Of a stretch of 7,504 nt of DNA, positions 6,736 to 7,504 are shown piece by piece (the stretch's first letter is position 1; every line of letters begins with the position of its first letter). The translations under genes were made by a program, and so were the position numbers. The notes below the pieces were generated by a model. It was not told the DNA's origin, ran no database searches, and worked only from the letters and a program-made list of their open reading frames with translations. The DNA is from TMED27 sp964351195 (GTDB lineage: Bacteria; Pseudomonadota; Alphaproteobacteria; Micavibrionales; Micavibrionaceae), in the NCBI GenBank assembly GCA_964351195.1, contig CAYGNI010000090.1:1-7504 (forward strand), in the 5' to 3' direction.

Positions 6736-7504
6736 CTATCCAAACAACACGGCAGCGGCACTTTGCGCATTTTCAATGATCAAAGCGGGCTTCAAAACAA
6801 ACCCAACGACGAACAAAATGGAAATTGCCAAAACCGCACGCCGTGCAAAAGGAACTGCGCTATCAAACGCATCCGCAGGCTCGTCAAAGAACATCACCTT
6901 GATGATCCGTAAATAATAATAACACGCCACCACAGAGCTTAAGACACCGACAATCGCCAGCACATAATAGCCCTGTTCCACCGCGGCATTAAAGATTACG
7001 AACTTCCCGAAGAACCCGGCCAAAGGCGGAATACCGGCCATAGACAGCATCAAAATCGCCATGCAATACGCCATCGTCGGAGAATGATTGGAGAACCCGG
7101 ACAGATCAGAAATCTTATCGACCAAAACACCATCACGGCGCATGGATAGAACAATCGCAAATACTCCGGCCGTCATGATCATATAAATCAACAAATACAA
7201 AATCACCGCAGACGCCCCCGCCTCACTGACCGCAATTAAACCAATCAATGCATAGCCCATATGTCCGATAGAGCTATAGGCCAACAGACGCTTGATATTC
7301 TCCTGCGCAATCGCCGCAAACGCGCCCACTAACATCGAACCAATGGACAGGAAGTACAAGATTTGCACCCATTGCTCGGCCATCACCGCAAATGGCTCCA
7401 ACAAGAGGCGCATCATAAGACCAAACGCCGCAACCTTCGGCACCATAGCAAAAAATGCCGTCACCGATGTCGGCGCGCCCTGGTACACATCCGGCGTCCA
7501 CATA
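6736..7504 (-). CDS. nuoN: NADH-quinone oxidoreductase subunit N, C-terminal part (5' end outside window)
   Basis: Antiporter-like membrane subunit of respiratory complex I, which couples quinone reduction to proton pumping. About 255 C-terminal residues are present, roughly half of a protein usually about 480 long. The first visible residues, MWTPDVYQGAP, are an internal family motif, so the gene is cut by the window edge and the Met at 7503 is not the start. The fragment holds about six hydrophobic helices. It includes VPKVAAFG with the conserved lysine, QENIKRLLAYSSIGHMGY (fragment residues 67-84), the discontinuous-helix motif GIPPLAGFFGKF (157-168, whose Lys is probably equivalent to E. 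coli NuoN Lys395), and YYYLRIIKVMFFDEP near the last helix. It ends at the TAG 6 nt before birA. NuoN is normally the last subunit of the nuo operon, so the downstream genes look like an extension of that transcript. Confidence 0.96.
   Translation of the reverse strand, partial: MWTPDVYQGAPTSVTAFFAMVPKVAAFGLMMRLLLEPFAVMAEQWVQILYFLSIGSMLVGAFAAIAQENIKRLLAYSSIGHMGYALIGLIAVSEAGASAVILYLLIYMIMTAGVFAIVLSMRRDGVLVDKISDLSGFSNHSPTMAYCMAILMLSMAGIPPLAGFFGKFVIFNAAVEQGYYVLAIVGVLSSVVACYYYLRIIKVMFFDEPADAFDSAVPFARRAVLAISILFVVGFVLKPALIIENAQSAAAVLFG

Noticed and set aside
7274..7503. Met at 7503 as a true start of the NuoN fragment
   Set aside because: MWTPDVYQGAP is an internal NuoN motif, the preceding base fits the usual His codon, and about half the protein would be missing.
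1..7504. CRISPR array, transposon, toxin-antitoxin or other accessory system
   Set aside because: Reading both strands showed no spaced direct repeats, transposase motifs, tRNA genes or paired small genes. Nearly every base is in conserved minus-strand genes.

Overview
The window is a densely packed, one-directional stretch of a bacterial core genome. Eight genes lie on the minus strand and none on the plus strand. Read in the direction of transcription (from high to low coordinates) they are: the C-terminal half of nuoN, birA, coaX, rnj, a small DUF1467 membrane protein, an unrecognised secreted acidic protein, proS, and a LolC/LolE-type lipoprotein-export permease. The run nuoN-birA-coaX-rnj followed by DUF1467, proS and lolC is a layout I know from Alphaproteobacteria, and RNase J plus DUF1467 fit that class. 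GC content looks close to 50% by eye, lower than in many alphaproteobacteria. A Micavibrio-like or other deep alphaproteobacterial lineage is possible, but this is a guess.

Layout. Junctions are 12 nt or less, or overlapping: nuoN-birA 6 nt gap; birA-coaX 17 nt overlap; coaX-rnj 7 nt gap; rnj-DUF1467 3 nt gap; DUF1467-secreted protein 4 nt overlap (ATGA); secreted protein-proS 12 nt gap; proS-lolC 1 nt overlap (TGATG). There is no room for terminators or dedicated promoters between genes, so the window reads as the interior of one operon. The promoter presumably lies upstream, in the nuo operon. A lolD ATPase gene would be expected just beyond position 1. There are no tRNAs, rRNAs, CRISPR arrays, insertion sequences or gene-free stretches over 300 bases.

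Roles. The genes are housekeeping: proton pumping (NuoN), biotin attachment to carboxylases (BirA), the first step of CoA synthesis (CoaX), RNA decay and maturation (RNase J), prolyl-tRNA charging (ProS) and export of lipoproteins to the outer membrane (Lol). They have no obvious shared pathway; the grouping looks like an inherited conserved neighbourhood.

I do not see a new defence, mobile or biosynthetic system. The points of real interest are: an archaeal/eukaryotic-type ProS in the slot where a shorter alphaproteobacterial form is usual; loss of the usual zinc-ligand cysteines from that ProS while its terminal Tyr is kept; an unrecognised, very acidic secreted protein translationally coupled between DUF1467 and proS; and apparent absence of the methylmalonyl-CoA epimerase gene often found between rnj and DUF1467.
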